NCBI GenBank assembly: GCA_031262595.1
Contig: JAISHI010000023.1
Location: 1 to 45,348 of the forward strand
Origin: Christensenellaceae bacterium
GTDB lineage: Bacteria; Bacillota; Clostridia; Christensenellales; UBA1242
Reading direction: 5' to 3'
Length of the DNA stretch: 45,348 nucleotides
The position numbers were made by a program, and so were the translations under genes. The notes under the pieces were generated by a model, which had not been told where the DNA came from, searched no databases, and saw only the letters and a program-made list of their open reading frames with translations. Of the stretch, positions 1 through 8,240 are shown piece by piece (the stretch's first letter is position 1; the number at the start of each line of letters is the position of its first letter).

Positions 1-7
1 TGGACTT

Positions 8-91
8 ATGGCAAAAGCGTGCGGAAGCCGCGCATCAGTTAAAGCTTGCGGGGCGAAAGCCTGTTCAGCTTGCAGTAATTGCGCGAAGTAG
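8..91 (+). CDS. Cys-rich peptide, or C-terminal end of a Cys-rich protein that begins before the window (…MAKACGSRASVKACGAKACSACSNCAK*)
   Basis: Manual translation from 8 to the TAG at 89-91. Five Cys in 27 residues, with CxxC spacing. A terminator hairpin follows at 121-160. The frame is open to the window edge, so the start is unknown, and another frame is open to 146. Confidence 0.4.
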   Translation: MAKACGSRASVKACGAKACSACSNCAK

Positions 92-120
92 CAATGCGTT
101 GACATCAGTCATCAAAAAAA

Positions 121-160
121 CGAAACTCGCTGGGATCGAACCTTAGCGAGTTTTGTTTTT
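121..160. terminator. Bidirectional intrinsic terminator
   Basis: AAACTCGCT…AGCGAGTTT hairpin with an A-tract and a T-tract, between convergent genes. Confidence 0.75.
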
Positions 161-167
161 GTGTTTT

Positions 168-1943
168 TTATTTCCCTATTATAGCCTTAATTCTTCTAAC
201 GCCCGAACTCGATGCCTCTTCTTTCGTTATCTTAAAGGATTTAAGGTCGGCGGTATTTTTCGCGTGTGGGCCGCCGCACATTTCTAGCGAGAGGTCGCCG
301 ATTTTATAAACTTTAACGATTTCGCCGTATTTATTCGCGAAACTGCCTTCAGCCCCTATTTCGCGCGCCTTTTCGATAGTCATTTCCTCAAAAGTTATAG
401 GAATCTCGCGCCTTATCGCGTCATTAACGAAATCTTCGAGGAACTTAATCTCGGCTTCCGTTAGTTTATGGTCGCAATTAAAATCGAACCGCAACCGCTC
501 GGGCGTTATGTTGCTGCCACGTTGATGAACGCCCTCGCCGAGCAGTTTTTTCAGGCCCGCGAGCAACAAGTGCGTTGCCGTGTGTAAGTTCGTCGAGGCA
601 TCGCTTGTATCCGCGAGCCCGCCCTTAAAACTGCCTGCCGATGCGGTTTGCGAGAGTTCGGCGTGCTTTCGTTTCGCCTCCTCATACGCCGCCATGTCGA
701 CGGCTAGCCCTTGCTCTTTCGCAAGTTCAGCGGTTATTTCGATCGGGAAGCCATACGTTTCGTAAAGCCTAAACGCGGTTTTTCCGTTAAGTGTATTATC
801 TTTAACATACGGCAAAACTTTTTCGAATTCTTTAAGTCCTTGGGTTAAACAAGCATCAAACTTCTCGATTTCCTCCATAAATATCGCGATAATTTGGTCG
901 CGTTTATGAGTAAGGTTCGCGTAAAACTCACCGTGTTTAGATATATAAAAATCTATAATATTTATAAAAGTTTCTTTTGGCATCCCGAGTTTATTCGCCA
1001 TTCGGCTCGCGCGCCTAATAAGTCGGCGCAAAACATAGCCTTGCCCAGTTGGACTTGGCGCAACGCCGTCGCTTATGATTATAGTGCTCGCTCTAGTATG
1101 CTCGACGATTATATGGAAGAGAAACGCGTTTTCGCCGTTTATGTCGTATTTAACGCCAGAGTTTTTCGCGATAATCTCTATCGCCGGAGTAAACAATTCC
1201 GTTTCGTAAACCGACGAGAGCCCGTTTATGAAACAAAGAATGCGCTCGAGCCCCATTCCTGTATCGACGTTTTTTTGCGCGAGTGGGATTGCTTTTTCGC
1301 CGGCGTTTTCGATTTTATATTGCATATAAACGTCGTTGCCGATTTCGACGTATTTCCCGCAATCGCAAGACGGGTTGCAACCTTTTCCGCAAGCCGCCGC
1401 GCCCGTATCATAAAACATCTCGCTATCGGGGCCGCAAGGTCCGGTGCCAGAAGGGAGTTGCCACCAATTCTCGCTTTTAGGCAAGAAAAATATGCGCTCG
1501 TCGGGTATCCCAACCTCGCGCCAATATTTCGCGCACTCCTCATCTCTCGGCGCAACCTCGTCGCCCTCGAAACAACTAACCGCAATCCGCTCAGCAGGAA
1601 TTTTTAAAACCGTCGTTAAAAACTCAAAACTCCAAGCGACCTTTTCCTTTTTAAAATAGTCGCCAAGGCTCCAGTTCCCCATCATCTCGAAAAAAGTTAA
1701 ATGCGACTTATCGCCAACTTCCTCGATATCGCCGGTTCGGATACATTTTTGGATATCCGTTAAACGCTTGCCTTGCGGATGTTTTTCGCCCATAAGATAC
1801 GGCACTAACGGGTGCATGCCGCTGTTGATAAAAAGCGTGCTGCCGTCGTTTTCAGGCACAACCGGCGCGCTCGGGATTTCGATATGCCCCTTCGATTTAT
1901 AAAAATCGAGCCACATCGCCCTTAATTCTTTATAACTAACCAT
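168..1943 (-). CDS. alaS: Alanyl-tRNA synthetase, short form (catalytic plus editing domain, no C-Ala domain)
   Basis: FFEMMGNWSLGDYFK, HTATHLLLAGLKKLLGEGVHQRGS and CGGPHA motifs. Ends right after GVRRIKAIIGK. The second ATG (1943) is preferred because the first (1949) abuts the -10 box. Confidence 0.93.
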   Translation of the reverse strand: MVSYKELRAMWLDFYKSKGHIEIPSAPVVPENDGSTLFINSGMHPLVPYLMGEKHPQGKRLTDIQKCIRTGDIEEVGDKSHLTFFEMMGNWSLGDYFKKEKVAWSFEFLTTVLKIPAERIAVSCFEGDEVAPRDEECAKYWREVGIPDERIFFLPKSENWWQLPSGTGPCGPDSEMFYDTGAAACGKGCNPSCDCGKYVEIGNDVYMQYKIENAGEKAIPLAQKNVDTGMGLERILCFINGLSSVYETELFTPAIEIIAKNSGVKYDINGENAFLFHIIVEHTRASTIIISDGVAPSPTGQGYVLRRLIRRASRMANKLGMPKETFINIIDFYISKHGEFYANLTHKRDQIIAIFMEEIEKFDACLTQGLKEFEKVLPYVKDNTLNGKTAFRLYETYGFPIEITAELAKEQGLAVDMAAYEEAKRKHAELSQTASAGSFKGGLADTSDASTNLHTATHLLLAGLKKLLGEGVHQRGSNITPERLRFDFNCDHKLTEAEIKFLEDFVNDAIRREIPITFEEMTIEKAREIGAEGSFANKYGEIVKVYKIGDLSLEMCGGPHAKNTADLKSFKITKEEASSSGVRRIKAIIGK

Positions 1944-1949
1944 AGCCAT

Positions 1950-2000
1950 ATTATAAATTTTGTTTTTGCGCTTGTCTATAAAGAATTTTTATGTTAAAAT
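1950..2000. promoter_or_regulatory. Divergent promoter pair with overlapping -35 boxes (alaS leftward, small ORF rightward)
   Basis: Minus strand: TAGACA (1978-1973), 17 nt, TATAAT (1955-1950). Plus strand: TTGTCT (1972-1977), 17 nt, TAAAAT (1995-2000). Confidence 0.7.
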
Positions 2001-2005
2001 CGAAC

Positions 2006-2206
2006 ATGGGATTAGAAGATGATATCCGAGAAGCACATGCACGAGTTATTGCGATAGAAAGATATATAAGAACAAACACCGCGAGCGGCGGCGTTGACCG
2101 CGAGGATGAAAAAGACCTTGAAGAAGCCGAAGAAAAACTCGCTAAATTAAAAGCGCAACTTGCCGCTCAAGAAGCCGCTAATGAACCCGAACCGTCGCGC
2201 TTTTAG
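2006..2206 (+). CDS. Small predicted coiled-coil protein, C-terminal …NEPEPSRF
   Basis: ORF with its own promoter. Start at 2006 (MGLEDDI) matches the paralog start MNLEEQI. Confidence 0.7.
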   Translation: MGLEDDIREAHARVIAIERYIRTNTASGGVDREDEKDLEEAEEKLAKLKAQLAAQEAANEPEPSRF

Positions 2207-2251
2207 ACGGTTTTTAGTCTAAGCTATATTTTATAAATTTGATTTTTCCGC

Positions 2252-2280
2252 TTGTCTAGAAAGAATTTTTATGTTAGAAT
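2252..2280 (+). promoter_or_regulatory. Promoter of the second small ORF
   Basis: TTGTCT-17-TAGAAT, then AAAAT-ATG. Diverged copy of the 1972-2000 promoter. Confidence 0.7.
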
Positions 2281-2285
2281 AAAAT

Positions 2286-2486
2286 ATGAATTTAGAAGAA
2301 CAAATTAAAAATACCAAAGAACGGATTGGAATGTTAAGCGACGAAATAGATAAAGAACGCGCGCTTGGTCATGATGTTCGCGAGAGAGAAGCTGACCGTA
2401 GAGACGCTAAAACAAAACTCTACGACTTACAGGAGCAACTTAAAGAACAAAACGCCGCTAACGCACCCGAACCAGAGCGTTTATAA
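2286..2486 (+). CDS. Small predicted coiled-coil protein, paralog of the preceding ORF, C-terminal …NAPEPERL
   Basis: Similar length, promoter and C-terminal tail to 2006-2206. Confidence 0.7.
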   Translation: MNLEEQIKNTKERIGMLSDEIDKERALGHDVREREADRRDAKTKLYDLQEQLKEQNAANAPEPERL

Positions 2487-2496
2487 TCTTTAAAAT

Positions 2497-2702
2497 CCCC
2501 GCGAACCCCACGAAATTATTTGGGGCGCGGAACTGTTGATTAAGTCGGGAAATGGCTTTCGAGGTTATTTTCGAGGACAAAATCGAGGACTTTCGAGGAA
2601 GTTTACCTTAGTAAATGACCGAGAAAACCGAGGTTTTGAACCGAAAAGAACCCGAACGGCATTTAGCGCTTTAGCGCGTCCGAATTATTCAACAGTTCCG
2701 CG
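2497..2702. other. Candidate structured RNA or MITE-like inverted-repeat element
   Basis: 2526-2548 pairs with 2680-2702 (21 of 23 positions). Local hairpin CCGCG-AA-CCCCA/TGGGG-CGCGG at 2499-2530. Internal small hairpins and four TCGAGG repeats. Confidence 0.55.
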
Positions 2703-2708
2703 ATTTTC

Positions 2709-3299
2709 TTAGACGGTTTTTTCGTCTAAATAACTCGACATATTGTCCGCGATATGGAAAAGCAGCGCGATCGGATAAAGTTTAAACGCTTGACCTAACG
2801 CGTTGCCGTAGTCCGCGCGGCTGTCGTATGCGCCCATGTGCCAATTTATCGCCATAGCCTCCTCGCGCGAAAGTTTCATAAACCCGCAAACCATATAAAC
2901 GCTCTTTTCGCCGTGCCCATAAGGAAGTTTGTCGTCGACCGCATAAAACGGAACTTGAACCCAAGCGCCGTCGATTTTTTGGTTGCGCATCTCGGTTTTA
3001 TAGGTATCGACCTTACAAAGGTCATGCAAAAGCGCAATAACCGTCGCGGTTTCGAGGCGTTTTTCGTCTTTAAGATAATCCTCGCCGTATTCCGCAGTCA
3101 AAAGTTTAACGAAACGATGATAAACCTTAACGCAATGCTCGACTAACCCGCCCTCGAAGTTACTATGAAAGCGCGTGCTGGCCGGGCTCGAAAAAAAGTT
3201 GGTTTTCTCGATATATTCTAAAAGTTCCGCCGCCCCCTCGCGTTTAATTTGTTTAAATAAATCCAAATATTCTTTTTTATAATCAATTTCTTTTGTCAT
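2709..3299 (-). CDS. HD-domain protein (predicted metal-dependent phosphohydrolase)
   Basis: HSNFEGGLVEHCVKV and ALLHDLCKVDTY motifs. Confidence 0.7.
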   Translation of the reverse strand: MTKEIDYKKEYLDLFKQIKREGAAELLEYIEKTNFFSSPASTRFHSNFEGGLVEHCVKVYHRFVKLLTAEYGEDYLKDEKRLETATVIALLHDLCKVDTYKTEMRNQKIDGAWVQVPFYAVDDKLPYGHGEKSVYMVCGFMKLSREEAMAINWHMGAYDSRADYGNALGQAFKLYPIALLFHIADNMSSYLDEKTV

Positions 3300-3399
3300 G
3301 AGTTATTATAGCATATAGATAGAAAAACGCAATCGGTTGGTGGCGGGTTTTATTGCTCTTTCATTGGACAACAACATATTTTTCGTGTTAAATTTTGTC

Positions 3400-4239
3400 A
3401 TGAAAAACAAAAGCATTAAAGTTAATGGCATCGACGTTAATTATAAGGAAACAAAAGGCAATGACGAATTTATCTCGTTAACCGATATGGCAAAGTTTAA
3501 AAATCCAAACGAAACTTCGCTTGTAATCTCGCATTGGCTAAGCACAAGATATACTGTCGAATATCTCGGCATTTGGGAAAAAGTCAATAACCCAAATTTT
3601 AACACTACCGAATTCAGTAGTATTAAAAATGAGGCAGGCTCTCATGGTTATGTCCTAACAACAAAGAATTGGGTCGAGAAAACGAACGCCATTGGGATAT
3701 ATTCTAATGCTGGACGCTATGGCGGAACTTATGCACATCGCGATATTGCGTTTGAGTTTGCGACTTGGTTGTCGCCCGAGTTTAAGTTTTGGATAGTTAA
3801 AGAATTTCAACGGCTAAAAGCGGAAGAGCAAAAACAACTTGCTTGGAGCGCGAAAAGGGAACTTGCCCGAATAAATTATCATATACAAACGGACGCGATA
3901 AAAGAAAACTTAATCTTACCTAAATTAACTCCCTGGCAAAAATCGTTTGTTTATGCGGACGAGGCGGATTTGTTGAATGTTGTTATGTTCGGCAAAACCG
4001 CTGGCGAATGGCGAAAACAAAATCCTGATAAAGACGGAAATATCCGCGATTACGCGGACTTACACGAGTTATTGGTTTTAGCGAATTTAGAAACGCATAA
4101 CGCAAGTTATATCGATGAGAAAATGCCGCAAGCGGAGCGATTAGAAAAATTGCGTGGAATCGCGGAACGCGAGTTAGCGGTTTTGCGCAGACACGATATG
4201 AACGCGCCGTTGTTGTTGGATACCGATAATAATAAATAA
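3400..4239 (+). CDS. KilA-N domain-containing protein
   Basis: ISLTDMAK, ISHWLSTRYTVEYLGIWE and GGTYAHRDIAFEFATWLSPEFKFWIVKEFQRLK, typical of KilA-N. Confidence 0.85.
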   Translation: MKNKSIKVNGIDVNYKETKGNDEFISLTDMAKFKNPNETSLVISHWLSTRYTVEYLGIWEKVNNPNFNTTEFSSIKNEAGSHGYVLTTKNWVEKTNAIGIYSNAGRYGGTYAHRDIAFEFATWLSPEFKFWIVKEFQRLKAEEQKQLAWSAKRELARINYHIQTDAIKENLILPKLTPWQKSFVYADEADLLNVVMFGKTAGEWRKQNPDKDGNIRDYADLHELLVLANLETHNASYIDEKMPQAERLEKLRGIAERELAVLRRHDMNAPLLLDTDNNK

Positions 4240-4298
4240 TTACTTGACCACAAGTTTTCTTTGTAATAATATTTATTATCAAAATAAAAAGGAGAAAA

Positions 4299-4484
4299 AT
4301 GGGACGTATTACGCAATTCTTAGTAGCACACGCTAAAAGAAGCGTCGAAGAAGCGCGCGAAAGAGTCAAAGAAATGCGCGCTCAGGGAATGAGTGATAAG
4401 GAAATCTTAGGAAAAATTAGAGCGAAGCATACGAACGAACAGCCCAAACCGACAGAAACAAAAGACCCCGAACCAATAAGATAA
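4299..4484 (+). CDS. Small charged protein, C-terminal …KDPEPIR
   Basis: Good Shine-Dalgarno (AAGGAGAAAAATG); 61 aa; terminator downstream. Confidence 0.65.
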   Translation: MGRITQFLVAHAKRSVEEARERVKEMRAQGMSDKEILGKIRAKHTNEQPKPTETKDPEPIR

Positions 4485-4493
4485 AGCAACCAT

Positions 4494-4519
4494 CAAAAAA
4501 CACCTTGCGGTGTTTTTTT
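4494..4519. terminator. Bidirectional terminator
   Basis: AAAAAACACC-TTGC-GGTGTTTTTTT. Confidence 0.85.
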
Positions 4520-5051
4520 AAACTTCTTCGATTGTTAGGTTGCCGTTCGTAAAGATGCAAATCTCGCCGGCGATTTTCATCGCTTCTTTCGCGATTTCTT
4601 TCGCCGAGAGTTTCGTGAAATTCGAAAGCGCGCGCGCCGCCGCTAACGCATAATTCCCGCCGCTGCCGATCGCGCAAATGCCCTCCTCGGGTTCGATAAC
4701 GTTCCCGTCGCCGGAAATCAACAAAACCTTTTCCTTATCCGCAACAATCATCATCGCTTCAAGGTTTCTTAAAAACTTATCCGTGCGCCAAGATTGCGCA
4801 AGTTCAACCGCCGAGCGCAATAAATTGCCCGAAAACTTTTGGAGCATTTCCTCAAATCGCGCCGACAGTGTAAACGCGTCCGCAACCGAACCCGCGAACC
4901 CAACAACGACCTTATCGTTATACATTCGCCTAACTTTAACGGCGTTGCTCTTCATAACAACGCTTTGCCCCATAGTAACTTGCCCGTCGCCCGCGATAAC
5001 GGTTTGCCCGCCCTTCTTAACGGCGAGGATTGTCGTCCCTCTTAATTCCAT
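4518..5051 (-). CDS. hslV: ATP-dependent protease proteolytic subunit HslV (ClpQ)
   Basis: [29 protein letters not shown]…[15 protein letters not shown] and [16 protein letters not shown]. Confidence 0.93.
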   Translation of the reverse strand: MELRGTTILAVKKGGQTVIAGDGQVTMGQSVVMKSNAVKVRRMYNDKVVVGFAGSVADAFTLSARFEEMLQKFSGNLLRSAVELAQSWRTDKFLRNLEAMMIVADKEKVLLISGDGNVIEPEEGICAIGSGGNYALAAARALSNFTKLSAKEIAKEAMKIAGEICIFTNGNLTIEEV

Positions 5052-5099
5052 ACCCTTATTATAGCACGGTAGCGCGAAAAAACAAGCAACAATTCGCTT

Positions 5100-7223
5100 T
5101 TACTTTTTATTAAACGCGCATTCGTGGTTGTTGCAATTAACAATGCCCGTTTTTTTATTTTTCATGACAAGCGCCGCGTTGCAAATCGGACAAAGTTCGC
5201 CCGTCGGTTCGTCCCAAGCAACGAAAGCGCAGTTCGGATAGTTCGAGCAGCCGTAAAAGAACCTGCCGTTCTTGCTTTTGCGTTTTGAAACTTGCCCTGT
5301 TTTGCATTTTGGGCAATTACAAATTATCGCTTCCGGCATCGGCATGAGCGTTCGGCAATTCGGGAAACCCGTGCAGCCCAAGAATTTTCCGTATTTGCCT
5401 TGACGAACCGCCATAGGTTTTCCGCAGTTTGGGCAAGGAATCTCGGTTATCTCGGTCGCGATGCGCATCTCTTCGCCGTCCAGCGCAACGACAAGTTCTT
5501 TATCAAACCCCTTGTAAAAGTCGTCGATAACGCGCGTCCATTCGAGCGAAATTTCGGGGTCGCAAATATCGTCGAGTTTATCCTCCATTTCGGCGGTGAA
5601 CCCGATATCCATGATATTTGGGAAATATTTTTCGAGCCAATCGACAACGGTAAACCCAAGTTCAGTCGGCTTTATCGCCTTGCCCTCTTTTTCGATATAA
5701 AAACGCGCGGAAATGGTTTGAATCGTCGCGTTATAAGTCGCTGGGCGCCCGATACCCTTTTCTTCCATTGCTTTAACAAGCGTCGCCTCAGTATAACGCG
5801 CAGGCGGTTTCGTGAATTTTTGGGCGATATCGAACTTAATAAACTTGCATTCATCGCCGATTTCAAGCGCAGGTAAATTGCCGGCTTTCGCGCCTTCGTC
5901 CTCTTCGTCGTCGTTCTTCTTTTTGTTATCCTCTTCCTCGTCGGTAGCCTTAACCCCGTAAACCGCGAGCCAACCCGCGAAAATCGGCGTTCTACCAGTC
6001 ACTCGGAAGCCGTAGCCGTTTGCGTTTATATCAACCGAAACGCTATTAAAAGTTGCCTCGCTCATTTGCGACGCTAAGAAACGGTTATAAATAAGGCGAT
6101 AAAGTTTTAGGATATCTTTCGTGTCTTTATCCGGAACAATCATTTTTTCGAGCTCGCTCGGCGTTATCTCGATATGCGTTGGGCGGATTGCCTCATGGGC
6201 GTCTTGTGCTTGTTTTTTAGTTTTGTAAAAGTTCGGGGTTTCTGGAACGAAATCTGCGCCGAACGTTTCCGTTATGAATTTCCGCGCGGTTGCTTGGGCT
6301 TCTGGTGAAACGCGAACGCTGTCTGTTCTTATGTAAGTTACGAGAGCGGTTTGACCTCGCTCGCCTAAATTAACGCCTTGATAAAGTTTTTGGGCGGTCG
6401 AGGTCGTTTTCGCGAGGCTCATGCCGGCTTTATTGAGCGCGTCTTGTTGCATGCTGCTGGTCGTATAGGGAGCGGGCGCGTGCTGTTTAGTTATAGACTT
6501 CTTAACGTTAGAAACGATATATTTTGCGCCCTGAATATCGCCGAAAACCTTATCGACTTCGGCTTTATTTTTAAGTTTGATTTTCTTTCCGTCTAAGCCC
6601 GTTATAAGGCTCGCCATAAACTCTTCGCGCGATTTTTCAAGCCAAACATTAAAATCCCAAAACTCTTCGGGTTTAAAATTTTGAATCTCGCGCTCGCGCA
6701 AAACGACAAGTTTAAGCGTTACGCTTTGAACGCGCCCTGCGGAGAGTTTTGGTTTTATTTTTTTAGAAAGAAGGGGCGAGAGTTTATAGCCAACAAGCCT
6801 ATCTAAAACTCGGCGCGCTTGTTGGGCGTCGACTAATCTCATATCAATAGGGCGCGGCTCGGTCAGCGCCTTTTGAACCGCGTTTTTCGTTATTTCGTGG
6901 AACGCAATCCTATGCGCCTCCTCGGGTTTAATATGAAGAATATGCGTTAAATGCCAAGCAATCGCCTCGCCTTCGCGGTCCGGGTCAGTCGCGATTAAAA
7001 CGTCTTCGGCGCGTTCGGCCTTATCTTGGATTTTCTTAACCGTTTCCGCGCTCTCTTTAATTATAACGTATTTAGGCTTATAGTTATCCTCAACATCAAC
7101 GGAAAGCGCGTGTTTTTGAAGGTCGCGGAAATGACCGCCGGTTGCCATAACCTCAAATCCCGCGCCCAAATATTTTTTTATTGTGTCTTTCTTTCCGATA
7201 CCCTCGATTATAACTAATTTCAT
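5100..7223 (-). CDS. topA: DNA topoisomerase I
   Basis: TOPRIM DPDREGEAIAWHL, LSAGRVQSVTLKLVVLRERE, YIRTDS; three C-terminal Cys4 zinc ribbons. Confidence 0.96.
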   Translation of the reverse strand: MKLVIIEGIGKKDTIKKYLGAGFEVMATGGHFRDLQKHALSVDVEDNYKPKYVIIKESAETVKKIQDKAERAEDVLIATDPDREGEAIAWHLTHILHIKPEEAHRIAFHEITKNAVQKALTEPRPIDMRLVDAQQARRVLDRLVGYKLSPLLSKKIKPKLSAGRVQSVTLKLVVLREREIQNFKPEEFWDFNVWLEKSREEFMASLITGLDGKKIKLKNKAEVDKVFGDIQGAKYIVSNVKKSITKQHAPAPYTTSSMQQDALNKAGMSLAKTTSTAQKLYQGVNLGERGQTALVTYIRTDSVRVSPEAQATARKFITETFGADFVPETPNFYKTKKQAQDAHEAIRPTHIEITPSELEKMIVPDKDTKDILKLYRLIYNRFLASQMSEATFNSVSVDINANGYGFRVTGRTPIFAGWLAVYGVKATDEEEDNKKKNDDEEDEGAKAGNLPALEIGDECKFIKFDIAQKFTKPPARYTEATLVKAMEEKGIGRPATYNATIQTISARFYIEKEGKAIKPTELGFTVVDWLEKYFPNIMDIGFTAEMEDKLDDICDPEISLEWTRVIDDFYKGFDKELVVALDGEEMRIATEITEIPCPNCGKPMAVRQGKYGKFLGCTGFPNCRTLMPMPEAIICNCPKCKTGQVSKRKSKNGRFFYGCSNYPNCAFVAWDEPTGELCPICNAALVMKNKKTGIVNCNNHECAFNKK

Positions 7224-7239
7224 AAAGCCCCTTTAAGTT

Positions 7240-8094
7240 TTATTTCGCATACAAGTTGCCTGCAAGTTTTTTAAGTAAACCACCCATCTCCATGTTTGTC
7301 AAGCGCGACGCAAGAACATGAACCGCGAGCCCCGACTTCTCTTTAATCTCGTCGAAATGAACTTCGTCGCCCCCGATTATATCCAAAATTTCTTTTTCCT
7401 CGTCTGTTATCGGCGCTATTTGCTGTTGGATAAAAACCGAATCCTTTATATGAAACTCGTTTAAGATATCGTCATAGCTCGTCATTATCTTCGCTTCCCC
7501 GTTTTTTATAAGCGCGTTTGTGCCCTTCGAAGTATCGCTTGTTATATTCCCGCAAACGGCATACAGCGTTTTATTAAGTTCTATCGCATGCCGCGCAGTT
7601 ATTAACGCGCCGCTTTTCTCGTCGGCTTCAACGATAACGATAACTTTCGCGAGCGCGGCGATAATCCGGTTGCGCTGAACGAAAGTATAACTCATCGCGT
7701 GGGTGTCGAAAGAATATTCCGTTAATAAAAGCCCTTTTTCGGCGATTTCTTTTTGCAGCGCGCGGTTTGATTCCGGCGAATAGTATCCGAGCCCGTTCCC
7801 TAAAACCGCAATCGTGTTTTCCGCGCCCGCGCCCTCGTGGGCTTTCGTGTCGATGCCCTCCGCTAAACCCGAGATAACGATAACCCCGTTTTCGGCGAGC
7901 TTAGCCGCGAGTTCTTTCGCAACTTCCTTTCCGTATCGCGTGCATTTTCGAGTTCCGACAATCGCGCAAATCGGGCGGTTAAGTAAGTCGATATTCCCAA
8001 CGCAGTGAATTTCTTTCGGCGCGTCCTTACCTAACTTTTCGAGTTCCTTCGGATATTCTTTCGCCTCGCCCATTATAAAAATTTTTTCTTGCAT
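7240..8094 (-). CDS. dprA: DNA processing protein DprA
   Basis: CAIVGTRKCTRYGKEVAKELA, VISGLAEGIDTKAHEGA, TFVQRNRIIAALA. Start chosen at MQEKIF; the ORF extends to 8160. Confidence 0.92.
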   Translation of the reverse strand: MQEKIFIMGEAKEYPKELEKLGKDAPKEIHCVGNIDLLNRPICAIVGTRKCTRYGKEVAKELAAKLAENGVIVISGLAEGIDTKAHEGAGAENTIAVLGNGLGYYSPESNRALQKEIAEKGLLLTEYSFDTHAMSYTFVQRNRIIAALAKVIVIVEADEKSGALITARHAIELNKTLYAVCGNITSDTSKGTNALIKNGEAKIMTSYDDILNEFHIKDSVFIQQQIAPITDEEKEILDIIGGDEVHFDEIKEKSGLAVHVLASRLTNMEMGGLLKKLAGNLYAK

Positions 8095-8240
8095 TGTTTT
8101 TAACCTAACATTTTTCGACAAAACTTTGCAATTAAATTTATTTTTCGATATTTTGCGCAATTTATTTCTAAAAAAATAGCCCCTATCTTTAAGTCATTCG
8201 TAAAACGAAAAACATTTTGAAAATCGGGGGAAATACAAAA

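Noticed and set aside
894-1607. 237-aa plus-strand ORF antisense to alaS
   Set aside because: Lies wholly inside the strongly supported alaS; composition is a shadow of the opposite strand.
5292-5876. 194-aa ORF antisense to topA
   Set aside because: Overlaps conserved topA zinc-ribbon coding; no promoter/RBS or recognisable domain.
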